Shown here one piece after another: positions 24,683 to 34,345 of a stretch of DNA of 64,000 nucleotides. The notes under the pieces were generated by a model. The model did no database searches. It saw nothing but the letters and a program-made list of their open reading frames with translations, and was not told where the DNA came from. The translations under genes were made by a program, and so were the position numbers. Origin of the DNA: Panopea generosa (lineage: Eukaryota > Mollusca > Bivalvia > Adapedonta > Hiatellidae); NCBI GenBank assembly GCA_029582155.1, contig CM055907.1, forward strand, positions 15,784,974 through 15,848,973. Reading direction: 5' to 3'. Within the stretch, counting starts at the first letter, position 1; each line of letters begins with the position of its first letter.

Positions 24683-25143
24683 AACATCACGTAAGCTTTT
24701 CGTCCATTTCATAATGAGTGATTCCAATAAGCGAGATTACACATAGGCAAGTCACTACAAAAATAGAGTGTGTTTACATCTACTTCTAAATACTGTTCCA
24801 CTTGATTGACAATTATATATAGTGTTTTTTTTATAATCATTGATTTCAATAGTATCGGCACTGTGTCTCATTGCGATGATATGCTGCGCTACCATGTAAA
24901 ACCGAAACCACCACGTCTTAAAACCATTTTTAGTTAACAATTATTAAGTCTGATTTTGAATGAAGAAATGCCATAAAACCATATCATGTCATGTTAACTA
25001 TATTGCTATTGTTTCTACTGCTGCTGCACTTACTGTCGTTGTGAGTGTTTTAAGTGTATGAGCATTGTGTTAATATTGCTGAAGTTGTAATTGACCAGCA
25101 ATTGCATCTCCTTTTTTTGATAATTTTAATTTATGCTAATTTT

Positions 25144-25154
25144 GTTCTTAATCA
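25144..25154 (+). repeat. Target-site duplication, left
   Basis: 'gttcttaatca', repeated exactly at 25,430-25,440; the two copies bracket the family A SINE and fix its ends. Confidence 0.85.
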
Positions 25155-25429
25155 GCCGGCCCCGATAAGCTCAGTCGGTTACTTGTCTGATTATCAATCC
25201 AGTGGTTGTGAGTTCGAATCCCCGCCCGGCAACAGTCTCCGTGATAATTGATATACGACATTGTGTCTCATTATCATTTGTCTTTCACCACTGATTCAAG
25301 TGGGAAAGTTATCAGTTACTCACGGAGATTGGGTGTGCTCGAGTACTGGTTAATCCCAGGAAACAGTGGTTAGGTTAACTGATCGGCTGTCAGCCCTCGA
25401 TGGCATAAACATGACGCTTAATATTCAAT
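25155..25429 (+). repeat. SINE family A, complete, with 11-bp TSD
   Basis: The best preserved copy. Head: 'ccccgataagctcagtcgg' (box A region) and 'tgagttcgaatccccgcccg' (box B). Body: 'tctttcaccactgattcaag', 'aaagttatcagttactcacg', 'ggtgtgctcgagtactgg', 'aatcccaggaaacagtgg', 'ttaactgatcggctgtcagc' and 'cctcgatggcataaacatga'. End: 'cgcttaatattcaat'. The exact 11-base duplications on either side show insertion by LINE-type target-primed reverse transcription. The frame at 25,054-25,251 runs through the head and is not a gene. Confidence 0.93.
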
Positions 25430-25676
25430 GTTCTTAATCAATTATAATGGACGTTGTTGTCATCCATACAGCTGCAGTCAATGCACACTTATATATTAAT
25501 TAAACAACTTTAACCAAATCTTTAATGTATGTGGGACTCATACGCGGATGCTGACTTCCACGCAAACATCGGCACAGCCAAGACGCTGACACCGATGCCG
25601 TGGTCAGTATAAAAACTATTCATAGCATATATGAGTTAACATTACAGTACATATATTACAACAGATTTACTGTTTA

Positions 25677-25800
25677 AGAGTGGACATCCGATTATGGTTT
25701 AAGGAGCTGTCTAAAGATCACTGGCTTCTAATCGCTTAGGTATCAGGCTTGAATTTAGTCCGATCTAAACACTTTATAATATACATGTTTGCTAGGTCGA
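25677..25800 (+). repeat. SINE family F fragment (paralogue of 16,680)
   Basis: Same internal position in block C as the fragment at 16,680-16,815. It was inherited through the duplication and is not an independent insertion. Confidence 0.5.
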
Positions 25801-26692
25801 TCAGTCTACAAATAAAGCTGGCTGCGATGCTACAATGCTTACAAATGTTGTTAAAACCATACACAAAATATACATATTACTAAAAATTTAAGGGTTAAAA
25901 TCTTTGATCATAACATTCTGTGCATTTTCCTGAATATAGTGCTGTGAACTACGAATTAAGACTTATACAAAATACATTATTTCTGAGAATTTCCTCCCTT
26001 TCCATACTCGACTACATTTCTAGCCGTTATATAGGCTAAATACGCTTTGAATATAGCGTTAATTATATATTGGTGCTTCTTTTATTACCTACCAAAATGT
26101 TAGATGAAATGCTAATTGGTCAGAACCTCGAATGATTCATAACGATGCACACATATAGGGAATGGTTGTATCGCATCATGTCGGATATTAACCCCAACAT
26201 TAATTCATCCAAGAATTAGTATATCGTTCCATTGATGATGTGATATGTAATTACACCTCCGGATTTACAAAGAAAATATGTTGCATTTATAAATTGATGT
26301 ATAATAATTGCAATTAAAGATTATATGATTATTCTATTAGATAAATAGCTAGTAATTGTAATTGCTGAAAATACAATATTTGTATATAAAGTCCAATATG
26401 GTGCTTGTTAATAAGCGAGTCCATATATTATTGTTTATAGGAGAATTTCAATTGGAACGTATAATATATACTTAAAATGATCAATTAACGATTATAATTG
26501 TAACATAAACATCATAATTATGAGATAATTGAATAATATATATTAAAAACATGCCATTCCTTATAGAAAAATATCTGTAATCATAAAACTTCTTATATTT
26601 ATTATCATTTATAGAATAACATCTGTGTAAATGCTATATGTTCTGTAAATTGCAATTGTAATAATGTAATGTATTGTAATGTAATTGAGAAT

Positions 26693-26757
26693 AAAATAAA
26701 AAAAAAAAAAAAACAACAACAAAAAAACAACAATAATAATAATAAATAAATAAAAAA
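26693..26757 (+). repeat. A-rich simple repeat
   Basis: A run of A followed by CAA, AAT and AAAT repeats ('aacaacaataataataataa'). It is preceded by 'tgtaatgtattgtaatgtaa'. It could be the tail of a retrotransposed element; no body was recognised upstream. Confidence 0.8.
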
Positions 26758-27925
26758 TAGTGAAAAAATGCATCGTTGTCAGGTAAACAGTAAATACAAT
26801 CTTTTATAATGAATGATCTCATTTTAAAATTAAAAGTATATAAAATTTATTCAAATATAACATTTCAGTTCTGAAAAAAAAATATTTGTCTGACCAAGGT
26901 TTGACAGATCTAAGTTACATTGTGTGTTATGTTACATAAAATAATGTCGAAATAGTTCTGCATATTTCTGTAAAAGCAATATATCATGTGATAAGAGAAA
27001 ACACTACTTTAACGAATCGACTGATTATCCTTTGGTCATGTGACGGCTGGTGTGAAATCAAATGCTCAAGCAATATCGTTTCCTATCTCTTATAAAACAA
27101 GGTACCTGAGTACGAATCATTGTCATTTTATTTAATGTGATGAAGACTTGACTCAACAATGCTTCTGTCGAAAAAAATGCCACCTTTAAGTGTCATAGGC
27201 GACGTATCTAACGTCAGATATACCTCGTTTGTATATTTATTCTGGATAAAGTAATACATTACCACACAAATTCATAGAGAGAATTTATAATATTTAATAT
27301 TTGCATGATTGGAATACTGTCATAATAAAGGACATACATGTAAGAACCCATACTTCACTAATATCACATATAAATCAGAAATGGCGTTTTGTCAGTAGCT
27401 AGCATATAATGATAGTAATCCAGCAATTAATGGACCAGCTTCCAAGCAGTCAACAATAAGGTATAATTTTGATCTATAATTTTTTGTGTTGTTTTAAGTT
27501 TTTGTTACACATTTTATTTTATTTCCATTGTATTACGTTCCAATTTTGTAGGATATAATTTCATATAATTTTGAACTTGCCTCCTCATTTAAACAACATA
27601 TATGAAACAATTTTATTTGTTACACTGTATATATGTATATCGGCGACTGATACTTAGTCACAATACTAACGACTAACAACGTCACGTGTTAAAATGAATC
27701 AGATGTAAATATCAGATATGTCTAGACATGCAAATATTCAGTTCGAGGAAAACTATTCAAAGTGCAAAGTCATCATTGCGGAAAAGATTTCGACATAACA
27801 TCGAGTACGAGTATACGCACATGCAAACAAATGACAAAATAGATTACCGCTATGAGCACCTAGTGGAACCCCCGTCACAAGGGAAGCTTAGATCATCTGA
27901 GTTAATGCAAGCTGGTGTGTTATTT

Positions 27926-27960
27926 TATACCCCCGACAAACGAAGTTTTGAGGGGGTATA
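27926..27960. repeat. Inverted repeat TATACCCCC...GGGGGTATA
   Basis: Nine-base arms at 27,926-27,934 and 27,952-27,960 enclose 'gacaaacgaagttttga'. A half-copy ('tatacccccgacatgtg') occurs near 37,480. This combination, followed by a GGTCTGTC-type repeat, is a motif I recall from mollusc genomes (memory only). Confidence 0.8.
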
Positions 27961-27971
27961 TTGGAGTCACC

Positions 27972-28011
27972 CTGTGGTCGGTCTGTTGGTCTGTCGGTCG
28001 GTCTGTCCGTT
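27972..28011 (+). repeat. GGTCTGTC-type microsatellite
   Basis: 'ggtcggtctgttggtctgtc' followed by 'ggtcggtctgtccg': a degenerate 4-8 base repeat between the inverted repeat and the 147-bp repeats. Confidence 0.8.
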
Positions 28012-28020
28012 GCAATTTTC

Positions 28021-28433
28021 CTTGTCCGGAGCATCACTTGAAAAGTACTGGATGGAATTTCATCAAACGTCATACAATGGTAGAATATAATGAGAGGAAG
28101 TGCAGTGTACAAGAAACATAACTCTATTCTTGCTAAGTACAGAGTTATTGCCCTTTGATATTTTTTCTTGTCCGGAGCATAACTTGAAAAGTACCGGATG
28201 GAATTTCATCAATCTTCAAACAATGGTAGAATATAATGAGAGGAATTGCAGTGTACAGGAAACATAACTCTATTCTTGCTAATTACAGAGTTATTGCCCT
28301 TTTATATATTTCCCTTGTCCGGAGCATTACTTTTAAAGTACTGGATGGAATTTCATCAAACTTCATACAATGGTAGAATATAATGACAGGAAGTGCAGTG
28401 TACAAGAAACATAACTCTATTTTTGTTAAAGTT
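28021..28433 (+). repeat. About 147-bp tandem repeat, 3 units
   Basis: Units begin 'cttgtccggagcat' at 28,021, 28,167 and 28,314. They contain 'ggatggaatttcatcaa', 'caatggtagaatataatgag' and 'gcagtgtacaagaaacataa'. The third unit is incomplete at its 3' end. The overlapping frames 27,728-28,090, 27,888-28,112 and 27,915-28,121 read into this repeat on opposite strands and are rejected. Confidence 0.93.
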
Positions 28434-29430
28434 GGTGTGACAAAATTAATCTTTAGATACATTATGAATATGGTTTAAACATATATTATTGCATAATTCA
28501 CATAATAAGCAAACGGGTTGGGCCACAAGTTCTAGCAGCATAAGTTACGGCCCTGCGCGTTCAATATACATATAACATTGGAATCAAGATGTCAATTATA
28601 GCATTCAATAGGTGAACCTACAATCAAAGAAACGAAGAGATAAATAAAAATAAAAAAAGGAGGTAAGGAAAAGAGAGAAAACACATCACATGTTTAAAGT
28701 GCTGTCATGATATCGTTCCGAAGCATTGAAGAGCTGCATACAATTGGTTTTGATGCCGAGATTCATTTGTGGACAAAACGTCTCGTGTCTATAGTGAGCG
28801 GTTGTACCTGTTTAAATACAATTTATTTGTGTCACTGGATGAAAACGGCGAATAGAACGAAAAAGACGAAGTCGTTCATCAATATTTATAATATATTGCA
28901 TAAAGTAGTGCTCGGTGTCTTCTTTTTCATTACCACTTCCATCGCATCTTGCATCAAGTGTTAAATAATTTAGAATTATTATTGAGAATATAATATAATA
29001 ATGTCAAACTATTGCTGACACTATCGTCTTATTTTACATGTATGTAGCAATTAAGCAGAGTATTTTAAAAAATGTATTATAATAGTGTTCAGTGGTAAAG
29101 TTACTGTTAGGCCATATAGGCCCGTGCCTATACATCATTTTAAAAAAATGTATATAATAAAAAGGCATTTAAAGTCGAAATATGTAATATAAATCTGTAG
29201 CGAAAGGGGGTCGGGGGTGGATAAGGGGCTGAAAATGTGAAAAGATCTATTAAAATATATATATTTTTATTTTTATGTCGTGTAATTTCTATAAATCCTA
29301 TCCCACTCGTTCTGATGGTTATGATGGTGGCAATATTACGGTACACCTGTTATTGCGTAACGCAATCGCCTGCATGATCCATATTATTGTTTACATCTCG
29401 CTAGAATTAAAAAATGTCTACTAGTGATGA

Positions 29431-29451
29431 CCCCCCCCCCCCCCCCCCCCC
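29431..29451 (+). repeat. 21-C homopolymer
   Basis: Inside the reading-frame start of the hAT-like pseudogene. Its length determines frame: 20 C would join the ATG to the downstream frame, 21 does not. Homopolymer length is also prone to sequencing error. Confidence 0.9.
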
Positions 29452-29785
29452 ATCTGGATCCAGGTGAACCCCGGGTTAGGGATGACGAAAGTAAGATGCG
29501 TTTATTGACGGAGAAATGGATATTGGTCAAAGACTATCGCTTCCCTTCCAGGTAACGAACGAAAGAACTTATTGTGTATCATAAATGCATTTATTCTTGG
29601 TTGAAGTTATGAAACTTGGTTAAGATTTTAATAAATATAGATCTAATTAATTTACGGTAGTCGCTAAAGTCTGTGTTTAATTTTTGAAGGATAAATACAA
29701 TATATATTTCTACTGTTTTTTAGCTTAAAATTTAAAATGATAATTATAAAATGCATTAATTAAACGTTCATAATTAGCAAAGTCA

Positions 29786-29870
29786 TTATAGCTCAGTGGT
29801 AGAATATTCGCTTCACGCTCTGGCGCCTCGGAATCGATCCTCGGACGCAACCATTTTTTATTTTTTTTTA
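29786..29870 (+). repeat. tRNA-like SINE head remnant with T-run
   Basis: 'tatagctcagtggtagaata' (box A region) and 'ggaatcgatcctcggac' (box B region) precede T-runs that would stop Pol III. The acceptor arms ('tcattat' and 'gacgcaa') do not pair, so it is not a functional tRNA gene. It lies in the intron-like gap of the hAT-like pseudogene. An abbreviated SINE or a tRNA pseudogene are both possible. Confidence 0.55.
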
Positions 29871-30084
29871 TCTATTACAGACTGATTGGCGGCAAAGAAA
29901 GGAGATTCAATGCCAATTGGATGTCTGACTTCGTATGTCTGCAGTATTTATTGCGCTTTGTCTATTGTTTGGACCATCCCAGGGCAAAGAGAAAGCGTTC
30001 AGAATCAGCCAAGTGAACGACTGGAAAAATCTTCTCCGCATATGTGAAGATACAGCGGACAAAAATAATTGTTTGGCCATCTTT

Positions 30085-30287
30085 CAAAGTAAGGTCAATT
30101 AAACCTAACCATGTTTCCTGGGTTTCATATCAGTACTCCACACATTTTCTCTGTAAGTAACTGACAACTTTCTCACATGAGTCAGCGGTGAGAATCGAAT
30201 GACGCAGGACACAATGTATTTTGTTAAATCGTTACAAATAAATACAGACCTGAGCGCTATCCACTGCGTCACGGGGGCCTGGTGTAC
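30085..30287 (-). repeat. SINE with family A body and a different head, minus strand
   Basis: Read on the minus strand: head 'gcccccgtgacgcagtgg' then 'atagcgctcaggtctg', followed by 'gattctcaccgctgactcat', 'gagaaagttgtcagttactt', 'acccaggaaacatggttagg'. The body matches family A, but the head differs from the 'gctcagtcgg' head at 25,155. It inserted at the 3' end of the hAT-like frame. Confidence 0.75.
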
Positions 30288-30309
30288 CAGTATTGAACAG
30301 TTTGCATTT

Positions 30310-30374
30310 CGGTTTCATGAAAACAATGCATACTGTACCAGTATTGATCAGTGTGCATTGATTTCATGAAACCG
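30310..30374. repeat. 26-bp-arm hairpin
   Basis: Arms 30,310-30,335 ('cggtttcatgaaaacaatgc' onward) and 30,349-30,374 pair with two mismatches across a 13-base loop. Direct words 'gtaccagtattga' occur before the left arm and again in the loop, so the palindrome may have arisen from an inverted duplication beside the SINE. Confidence 0.85.
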
Positions 30375-30579
30375 CTTTAAATTTGAATGATCACAAAATG
30401 ATGCAAATCAATTTGACATGTATTAACAAAACGTTTCTATAATTTTGTTTAATGTTTAGTTCGTATATATACATTTTTTTTTTAAAACGTACACAATTAT
30501 TGAGAATTATCACTATAAATATCACTCTCAGATAAACACCAAAACGTACCAACGCTCATCTAATTACAATTTTTTCTAC

Positions 30580-30626
30580 GGGGTGCGAGGGGGGGGGGGG
30601 GGGGGGGGGCATGCCCCTCGAACCCC
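30580..30626. repeat. 21-G homopolymer inside a GC-rich inverted repeat
   Basis: 'ggggtgcgagggg' (30,580-30,592) is complementary, with one mismatch, to 'cccctcgaacccc' (30,614-30,626). The 21-G run at 30,589-30,609 lies between and overlaps the left arm. It sits in the right subterminal part of the hAT-like element. Confidence 0.85.
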
Positions 30627-30974
30627 TAGATTTGGCGGGCCTATACATCTTACTAAGGCTAGCTACGCTCCTGGTGTTTAAAATAATTCAATATCTCATA
30701 AGGCATATACTATCATGACTACGACTTAAAATAAACCGTAGTTGATAGAGTAAAAACATTTTAGGATATAAAATTATTTAATGTAATAATGTCATCGTTT
30801 TTATATAAAATTGCTTATTGATTTTCACCTGATTTTGTTTCTGGAGATATATTTATATATATATAACTCCATATATCATCGGCAATAGTTATTTATGATT
30901 TTATTTCTCACTCACACACATGGCCTTTTAAAATATTGAATTGTTAAATAATCAAGCTCAATACATACATACAT

Positions 30975-31040
30975 CTTCCTCCACCAATAAAACTGGACAT
31001 GTTATATATAGCCTGAAAATGGCGTGAAGCCCTGATAAAA
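30975..31040 (+). repeat. SINE family F tail fragment
   Basis: 'cttcctccaccaataaaact', then 'gttatatatagcctgaaaat' and 'ggcgtgaagccc' correspond to the last third of family F (compare 9,873-9,918). Confidence 0.5.
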
Positions 31041-31044
31041 AATA

Positions 31045-32115
31045 TAAACGGATGAAAAGCAATGTCGTTTGTATAATCAAGGTTATATATTACAGAAAGT
31101 ACAACAATGTTTTATATTCATGAGTTATTATCGCTTTGGTAAAACAGATTCTAATATATTGTAAATAAGAATTTAAGAATATTTACTTATATTTTCAAAA
31201 CCAACTTGTCTTAAATAGTTTGATGTCAATGGTATTTCTTTCGAAAATATAGAGTTTAAGATAGTATTACTTGGACATTAATAGCCTCATGTTTAAAGTT
31301 GAATAATGAAATGATTCGTTAGCAAAATTATATTAAACATTGTTATGAGCAAATGATGAGTTTATTATTGAACTTGTATTGGTGCTTTGTTTATATGAAT
31401 GATGAATGAAAGGGTGCATGGGTTAAGTGCTTTGTTAATATGTTTTACTGTAATTATATTTTGTGATATCGACGCTCAGATATTTATTACGGTGACGTAA
31501 ACACTTGGCATCATACCTGACCTTCATTTATTTCAGATATATCAAAACCTTATCTGAAGTGATCGTTAGCTCGGCGTTATTGTTGTTAATCACCATTAAT
31601 CGAGATGTATTTCATGTTTTAATCATTAACAGTATCTAACACATCTATTTAACAATCTTGATTCATCTCACCAGCGTTGGTATTACGGGGTAATTAGAGC
31701 TACCTTGATGCTGAGGATTCAACAACAAGAGGTCAAGTACGCTGTATTGAGATTATTAGATTGATTGTTCCTGTCAATGTATACGTAATTTCATTCAGAA
31801 GAAAACCTGCTGTGTGTTATCATATATTACATTACTGCAGAACACTGTTATTGAATAAAATCAGATGAATGAATTTGGATTTTAATGCATATCTACCTAT
31901 ACGTTATAGTTCAGATGACGCCATCAGAAATGAAGAATAAACAACATATTGCAATATCATTGAACACATGGTTATATTATATATGTCATGCAAACGTTCG
32001 AATTTCAAATTATTTAAATAATTACATCTGTATGTGTAAATAAGACCAAAACGTTCTTATTGAATAAGATCAGAAAGAAAAGCAAATTTGCAGCAAATTC
32101 CACCAATAACAATAT
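31045..32115. other. AT-rich stretch without recognised features
   Basis: Read on both strands; no frame, repeat or RNA-like structure that I can support. Confidence 0.45.
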
Positions 32116-32119
32116 GCAC

Positions 32120-32330
32120 CTGATTAAGGGACCTAATGAGCAAACGTCCGAGAACCACTTACTTTTTACCGCAGATACCAAAGGTTTCGAGCCAAGATCA
32201 GTCCAAAAAATATGTGAGAAAGTCCTCCACTTACTTGCAGACGAATGGCGGATCTATGTAGAATCATTCTGCTGTTTTAACAATTATCAAAACTGGTTAT
32301 GTCATATATAACCTGACATATGTTGAAAAT
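32120..32330 (+). repeat. SINE family F, degenerate
   Basis: 'agggacctaatgagcaaacg', a box-B-like 'aggtttcgagccaag', 'gtgagaaagtcctccactta', and an end 'tatgtcatatataacctgac' follow family F order. The 83-codon frame at 32,060-32,311 reads through it and is not a gene. Confidence 0.55.
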
Positions 32331-32334
32331 TGCA

Positions 32335-34095
32335 CTTAACTCTTTCCAGACGCATGTATGGTTACAATATTTGTATCATTCATTCCGAAAACGGTTAATA
32401 CACCCTATAACATACGGGTTTCTTACGATTGTTTTGTGTTAACACGAGAAGACACATAACCTTTTTGCAAATTTATTTGCTCTTTTTCATCTTTCTATCT
32501 TCACTAAGTCTTTTAAAGTACATTGGTAAATCAAAAAAAATATCAAAACTGTGGCGTTTCCAATTTTACTATTTAACGGACATAATCAGGAGACCTTCGT
32601 CCGTTCTAAAGACTAAAACTTGTGCATTTATAACAAACATGTTTCTTCTAACAAATGCTGCACCAACATATTATATAACTGGTAGTTGAATAGTATCAGT
32701 TGAGAAACGTATGTATATACCTTCTGATATTTTCTTAAATTGCTAAACACTTTTCTGGCAAGAAACAGGTGCTGCTGCAAATAACCAATTGCTATTTAAT
32801 GTCGTGTCTTTCTCATAGATTTGTTACAGATGAATGAACATATATAGGTGAGAACTCCTTAAGTACGTTTTGTTATAAATATTTAATCGACGTTTTTTTC
32901 TGAAATCTTTGAGGTTATATAACATATTGGAGTTTATAGGATAGTGTAATGACCTAACCGATAAATTTGCCGTTTTGACAGCGGCTGGGATATAAATCTG
33001 TCTGTTGCAATTTGTCGCTTGGTAATTACTGCTGTGTTGTTACGCTCATATTGATCTGCTAGGCGGCTTGAACTGTGATTTTCAAAATTTAAACATAATA
33101 TCTACACGCTTTACTTTCTTTGAGCTAAAAGCAGAAATACGTGAGCAGCTTGATATTTTATCAGAACTTATCAGAAATAAATCTCTCATTAGGCGAGTTT
33201 GATATTCGTGGCGCCCGAATGACTTAATGGTAATATTTAACTAGACTTTTACAATTAATTTTAAATGTTTTAAACAATATGGTCATCCTTTTTTAAGCAG
33301 TATTACTTAATTAAACGTTACTTGAAAAAAAGGTCGTGGGAAATGAAAAGAATACTGCTATGTTTGATTCTGCACTGTGGCAACATTTGTTCATTGCGAA
33401 AATGAAATGCAGTCAGCATGTATTACGAATATGAATTGAATTCCTAACGCAAACGTCAATGAAACATAGCTTAAAGTTAGTACTCATACAAATAGAATGT
33501 ATTTTATAATAATGTATTAATTAACAACATAAGAGCAATACTAATTTCATTCAAGTTCAAAATGCAATTCTGTGAACAATGCTAAACATGCTGAAAATTA
33601 AATATAGTTTAAAAGAAGTATTCATTTGTTTAGATTTAGCAAACACATGCTTTTCCAATAGTCCATGCTTCAATATGGTCATTAAAACCTTATATACAAA
33701 CAGTGTTTTGAAAATCGATTATCTAATTTGGCATAAGCGTCCTGATTATATTTAGAATTCCTTCTTAAAATGGCAATACATTTTATAACATATCACATGA
33801 GCTACATCTGTCATATTGGCAATATATTGTTGAATAAGAAAGAGCTACATATCATAACTTTAAATTATCATGATTTTAAAATATACATAATAATTCTCCG
33901 AAAAGAGATTAACTACATTGCCACATTCGCCCTGATCATACTAAAATAAATGTCCAGGTTAAATTGTAATACATTGAATGACATAACAAATGTGTCTGGT
34001 GACTACAATTTGATTTTGATTTGATTCGTCATATTTAATGCATATTATTGAATATGGTTCTACACAGAAGGGGTCCAAATCACGATGTGTATGTC
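32335..34095. other. AT-rich stretch without recognised features
   Basis: Frames such as 32,429-32,689 are hydrophobic, AT-driven translations without a recognised motif. No tandem or inverted repeats of note. Confidence 0.45.
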
Positions 34096-34103
34096 GTCAA
34101 GCC

Positions 34104-34345
34104 GGACCCTATTAGCTCAGTCTTTCAATCCAGGTCTCGTCAGTTCAATTTACCGCACAGCAACAGACACCGGGACTATTGATAGACGACATTGCGTCTT
34201 ATTTTCCTTCATCTCTAACAATGGGAAATGTATAAGTTACTTGTTTAGATTGGTGTGCTAGATTATTGGTTAACTTTCAAGGATTATGTAAGTTAACTGA
34301 TAGTCTGTTGAACCTAGATGGCATAAAACCAACGCTTACCATTCA
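34104..34345 (+). repeat. SINE family A (inside block A copy 2)
   Basis: Head 'ggaccctattagctcagtc' is shortened. Body words 'catctctaacaatgggaaat', 'gattattggttaactttc', 'ttaactgatagtctgttg' and 'tagatggcataaaaccaacg' match the truncated copy at 1-190. It is therefore part of the duplicated block and predates the duplication. Confidence 0.75.

Larger units (their letters stand above)
25670..27260 (+). repeat. Large duplication block C, copy 2
   Basis: Counterpart of 16,670-18,090. It starts in a family F SINE remnant ('gtttaaggagctgtctaaag', 'agtccgatctaaacact') and ends in a deleted family G copy ('cagatatacctcgtttgtat', 'atttattctggataaagt'). The A-rich tract at 26,693-26,757 is not matched in copy 1. 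Confidence 0.8.
29414..30102 (+). pseudogene. hAT/ZMYM-type transposase N-terminal region, broken
   Basis: A first exon-like stretch (ATG at 29,414) reads MSTSDD, then a proline run from the C-tract; beyond it the frame continues DPGEPRVRDDESKMRLL and TEKWILVKDYRFPS. It ends at a donor-like 'ag|gtaacg' (29,551/29,552). After a polypyrimidine tract and 'tctattacag' at 29,880 it resumes in phase with LIGGKERRFNANWMSDF, then shifts frame by one to LCLLFGPSQGKEKAF and QVNDWKNLLRICEDTADKN, stopping at 30,102. The order W-x-F, a CxxC-like site, LFGPS and DWKNL is the pattern of TTF-type zinc fingers in hAT transposases and ZMYM1-like proteins. Defects: the C-run length puts the ATG out of frame by one base, the second exon has a frameshift at the cysteine pair, and a SINE truncates the 3' end. 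It cannot make a working protein. Confidence 0.6.
29090..30673 (+). mobile_element. Decayed hAT-like DNA transposon
   Basis: The left end begins 'cagtggtaaagttactgtta' at 29,090. The right end, read inward on the minus strand from 30,673, begins 'caggagcgtagctagcctta'. Both continue after a short gap into a 'tataggcccg' word at similar distance, so they are imperfect inverted termini of the CAGNGG...GTAGC type seen in many hAT elements. Between them are a broken transposase-like frame (29,414-30,102), a G-rich subterminal stretch near 29,200-29,230, a 21-C and a 21-G run, and a later SINE. The expected 8-bp target duplication is not intact; only 'gtgtt' is shared by the flanks. Class assignment rests on the termini and the reading frame together. 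Confidence 0.6.

Noticed and set aside
27728..28090. 120-codon frame as a gene
   Set aside because: The second half lies in the inverted repeat, the GGTCTGTC tract and the first 147-bp unit; opposite-strand frames of similar length overlap it; no domain is recognisable.
29786..29855. Functional tRNA gene in the hAT-like intron
   Set aside because: The acceptor arms are not complementary and the T-arm is weak; treated as a SINE head or tRNA pseudogene.
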